Shown here: in pieces, positions 62,001 through 64,000 of the stretch
Numbering within the stretch: the first letter of the stretch is position 1
Layout of the letters: the number at the start of each line of letters is the position of its first letter
Assembly (NCBI GenBank): GCA_946414025.1
Contig: CAMKMX010000002.1
Coordinates: forward strand, 1-64,000
Reading direction: 5' to 3'
DNA length: 64,000 nucleotides
DNA from: an uncultured Fibrobacter sp.
Lineage (GTDB): Bacteria > Fibrobacterota > Fibrobacteria > Fibrobacterales > Fibrobacteraceae
The notes under the pieces: generated by a model
The model's database searches: none
Told to the model about the DNA's origin: nothing
The model's input: the letters and a program-made list of their open reading frames with translations, nothing else
Program-made: the position numbers and the translations under genes

Positions 62001-64000
62001 CCGCCCAGATGTTCTAGAATTGAAAATGACAAAGGCCAATGCGGAAGTATCGCTCCCGACCATAGACCTCGCCATTGAACTATTGGAAAGCCTTGTTTCC
62101 AAAAGTCATGTGAGTCAAAGGGCAATTCCTCTTTGTAATCAAACTCCTGAAGGGGCGACTGTTCAAGATTTGAGAGCGAATCCTTGTCCGTGGGCATCTG
62201 GAAATGAGAGCGTAGAAAGTAACGCCATGGCAGCACTTTCCAGCAAGTGCTACCCGATGAATCTTCCGAAAAATTTTGAAAGGGAGAAGGTTTCTGCCAT
62301 TTTGAAAAGCCTATCGCTAGATTTTGCGACAGTTGCTTCAAAATTACACGAAATAGGCAACAAGGCTCTCCTACTGGACGGGAACCAATCTGAAACCCTA
62401 AAAGTTGAAGAAACCGGAAACTTAACCTATGGCAAGGCCGATTTATGGGGGCTAGAAGATTACGGGAACTTAGGTCTTTTCTTCCCGGACAAGTCTAGAC
62501 AAATTGAATTCAGTTACCATTGGTACGATGTCCTCTGTAATTTGGCATTTGTGCTTGACCGTGCGAAACTGACCTATGACGAATTTGCCAAAATACTTAC
62601 TTCATCGGTTTTCCAGGATTCGGGCGCGACTCTAAAGGCGGACTCCGAATCGTTCCAGTTGGCAGATGTCAATGGATATAGACTCACCTTTAATTCCGAC
62701 AACGAAAAAGAAGATTTCTTCTACAAATTGTCCGTATTTGTTCGACGTCGTATGGTCTTGGGTTGGACAATTGAAGATGTTGCTAAGACATGGAATTGTG
62801 ATGTAAATGATCTTGCCGATATATATGAGTTGAAGACGAAACTCGGCTTAACTTCCCAAGAGGCAGCCATTCTTTTGGGAAAATATACGCTCACTAGAGA
62901 TGATATAGAGAAAATTTTCCCCATTGATTCTTTGTTTGATGAATATGGTAGCGATTTCGATGAATCAGAAAGAAACGATGAAGCGCTACGCTACCAACTT
63001 GCCACAGCCGCTAAAGTTTGTCTTGAAATAGATTTACAAGATGCCCTTTTGATTCTGCAACATGCTTGGCTTCCAAACACATATCCTACTGCGGCGGGCG
63101 CATTAGAAGCTGGTTTGATTATCCTTTACGAAAACAATCTCTGGATTAGAAAGAATAATCTTTCAGTGGAAGATTGCTTCTTTTTGGATAGCATCGGTTT
63201 CCCTGTGGCCTTTGGAAGTCGTGACTATTGTAAATCAACAATAGATAATCTAGACTTGTTAAGGAATTCGTCGCTTTCCATAAGCGATTTGAAGTCTATT
63301 TTTAAGCCTCTGCTGATGAGCTCTGAAGATGCGCGGGCATTTGCCGAGGAACTAAAATCTTCTGTAAAAGAAACCTTGAAAGACTGGCCCAGTCGTGAAA
63401 GCCTGACGGACATGCAGTTGACCGAAATAGATTATGACACATCTATTCTTGGATTGCTTAAAACTTTAGGTTATGAAGACGCCGAAAAGATCTACGCAGT
63501 TTGGAAATCTTATCTTGAAACCATCGCCGAAGATGTTTCTGAGGAGGTTGTCCGGTATCTGGAAACTTCTTTTGAAAATATATTTAGGTTGATATCGATT
63601 GATTACGATGAACCCAATCACACATGGCTTTCAACGATAGAGAATGTGGAGAATTTCTATGATTGCTTGAGAGAAGAACTTTCCGCTGAACGAATCATAA
63701 CGGTTCTTTCCGAAAAATTCTCGTTTGATGCCGCCCATCTTTTTGAACTGTTACAACAATTAATCTCTAATAATGGCGACAATTCCACTTGTGATTGGAA
63801 TTTGTGGAAGACTAAGATAAGTAACGACGAAACAGACTTTGTTGACCTATGTAATCACATTATTAGATGCTCGGCCTTGTATCAGTATACGCAGAGCCTG
63901 AAACTTGGCTTTAATTGGAACTGGAATTCCCTTGCCACGGGAATCAACAATAATTATGGTTCATTCAAGGATATAATCTATGCCTTTGCCGCATCGTCAC
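59083..64000 (+). CDS. Tc-toxin A subunit-like protein (partial, runs off the window)
   Basis: At least 1639 codons are open without stop to the last base. AAAGGAG precedes the ATG. No signal peptide is seen. Residues about 1-215 are two beta-sandwich repeats (TVSGILLQNGTPFSQGKLEAY; IQGTVFYSSASPLSAGTVYVY). A long, mostly helical region follows. At about 930-990 is the TcA/VRP1 signature: WKTLFGR, QSILSASAYLLDLLEFLKQ, ISRRPDVLELKM and IDLAIELLESL. TcA proteins form the pentameric pore that injects the TcB-TcC-borne toxin. Here the N-terminal part before the signature is very long, about 930 residues. The gene shares its promoter type with the TcB-like/Rhs operon 13 kb away. Confidence 0.78.
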   Translation, partial: MPYPVPYTWTVSGILLQNGTPFSQGKLEAYNRLADGSLDWIAECSPAGDGSYSLIFSSSAFQKGDNSIDHPNLVIRLYDYQNNLLWESDTYAAMDTPFEMGTIDISIASADDIWNIQGTVFYSSASPLSAGTVYVYDIWNGQTTLLTQASLNTKGYFSCSYPKSAFQKQGAARSAPNLQIIVRDSQGRSLTTYNVPDPVSVNQVVNIPLGSVPDSLTNEDCKVYGTVKNTLNYPLKDDITVAAFCLYYQETIDNGSGDKSGKFIKVMLGTPVVPDTFGHYEIDYRASAIPQGLKLDSNVARGKDKASLYAEVHYAKGGTTPSSGQPRSFYSAPLVFNGQSVQEINFVLDLETDKPYKSEFEALDDLLQIYYQTIISNTETVKYSKQDKIAEFLENVTQLPLVVGRESLTEEKVRAYFKAFQLAHELTVTVKNIELSFKAKYQDALNQGRISQEEYARLTSEQHIVYLNAQYLYPIVVDCGIVDLSTLLSLGVDECSRETKKALKENIISASLSADEFKNCIWMNLQTSDEIAQEQEDTFSPYFFFYLLLTNELDLYRDSDATGNVSAFPKKGKTGRPKLSLLESKKTELSYLLEEYVKAGSNYRDLIAKLRKDSGILEESIVDDLELLVDLADFCNWYSDLVVCAYQTIKTNSSYTNIHKLEDILLLHYNTRGFWETALGYATDRYHVWCSDAPLLLPVELFPGIESSEQYEIAVRTLKDRLKAKYPQADLNTDILESFSTTDAAEKPWHDLFAKLRDSEAWKDFDLNSSDLDTFLNNSAAAHEQDDQIPEATATESEKEQIRTLQRLYRLTNDPEAIAYLIKNNFDSAAKIALIDEERFVAEHGLGMGDKELAANIHRLAKNFVANATLDIERFHGSLNEADDAIISLPRGLRQDNAVSSPKRTMRKNLSNSRNVATQRLQSKSYANWKTLFGRINRNSGTQNQSILSASAYLLDLLEFLKQGHAYSRFISRRPDVLELKMTKANAEVSLPTIDLAIELLESLVSKSHVSQRAIPLCNQTPEGATVQDLRANPCPWASGNESVESNAMAALSSKCYPMNLPKNFEREKVSAILKSLSLDFATVASKLHEIGNKALLLDGNQSETLKVEETGNLTYGKADLWGLEDYGNLGLFFPDKSRQIEFSYHWYDVLCNLAFVLDRAKLTYDEFAKILTSSVFQDSGATLKADSESFQLADVNGYRLTFNSDNEKEDFFYKLSVFVRRRMVLGWTIEDVAKTWNCDVNDLADIYELKTKLGLTSQEAAILLGKYTLTRDDIEKIFPIDSLFDEYGSDFDESERNDEALRYQLATAAKVCLEIDLQDALLILQHAWLPNTYPTAAGALEAGLIILYENNLWIRKNNLSVEDCFFLDSIGFPVAFGSRDYCKSTIDNLDLLRNSSLSISDLKSIFKPLLMSSEDARAFAEELKSSVKETLKDWPSRESLTDMQLTEIDYDTSILGLLKTLGYEDAEKIYAVWKSYLETIAEDVSEEVVRYLETSFENIFRLISIDYDEPNHTWLSTIENVENFYDCLREELSAERIITVLSEKFSFDAAHLFELLQQLISNNGDNSTCDWNLWKTKISNDETDFVDLCNHIIRCSALYQYTQSLKLGFNWNWNSLATGINNNYGSFKDIIYAFAASS

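Overview
The window reads as a chromosomal segment of a Fibrobacter-like bacterium (Fibrobacterota, FCB group). The best markers are a lipoprotein with the Fibrobacter major paralogous domain (TIGR02145), a TIGR02147-family protein, a secreted GH45 endoglucanase, a C-terminal sorting-like domain on a secreted esterase, and promoters of the TTG-N20-TAnnTTT type. Taxonomy is inferred from gene content, not from an rRNA. By eye, base composition changes from a fairly GC-rich core (about 1-37.7 kb) to a clearly AT-richer accessory region (about 37.8-64 kb), lowest around 55-59 kb.

Core part. 0-11 kb: the end of an aspartate kinase gene, initiator tRNA, a PIN-domain protein, gatB, an IMP-cyclohydrolase-like gene, a secreted esterase, a phosphoesterase lipoprotein, a lipid A acyltransferase, murJ and the GH45 cellulase. 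11.7-25.7 kb: one long ribosomal operon starting with tuf and merging the S10, spc and alpha clusters (tuf-rpsJ ... secY-infA-rpmJ-rpsM-rpsK-rpoA-rplQ). rpsD is absent from its usual place before rpoA, and map and adk are absent after secY. 25.7-31.5 kb: a polysaccharide export/assembly group (Wza-like, Wzz-like, Wzy-like, Wzx-like, methyltransferase). 31.5-37.2 kb: tRNA-Leu and the proteostasis cluster tig-clpP-clpX-lon.

Accessory part. On the minus strand lies an operon of a TIGR02147 protein, a lipoprotein and a subtilisin-like protease (38.2-41.4 kb). Divergent from it is a two-gene ATPase/subtilase pair matching the IetAS anti-phage system. Then come a Tc-toxin-like B subunit (SpvB domain) and an Rhs/TcC-like protein that ends in an HExxH domain, followed by two paralogous lipoproteins that look like immunity genes. 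A minus-strand Pycsar-type cassette (membrane effector, nucleotide cyclase) with an FRG-domain gene follows. The window ends inside a very large TcA-like gene that is open from 59083 to the last base.

Main discovery. Six copies of a paired box, GTATTC-N5-GTATTC (11-bp period), occur only in intergenic DNA of the accessory region. Four stand at set distances (77, 77, 55 and 47 bp) upstream of TTGAC[A/T]-N17-TAGATT promoters; a fifth stands 66 bp from a weaker candidate, and the sixth looks degenerate. The intact example drives the TIGR02147 operon. The others lead into the Pycsar cassette, the TcA gene, the TcB/Rhs operon and a small orphan gene. Two carry clear deletion scars: upstream of Pycsar is a fragment of a TIGR02147 gene, and upstream of TcA is the last part of the subtilase gene fused to the TIGR02147 promoter. 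This suggests that a repeatedly copied TIGR02147-lipoprotein-subtilase module was gutted while its promoter remained, now placing defence and toxin genes under one shared control.
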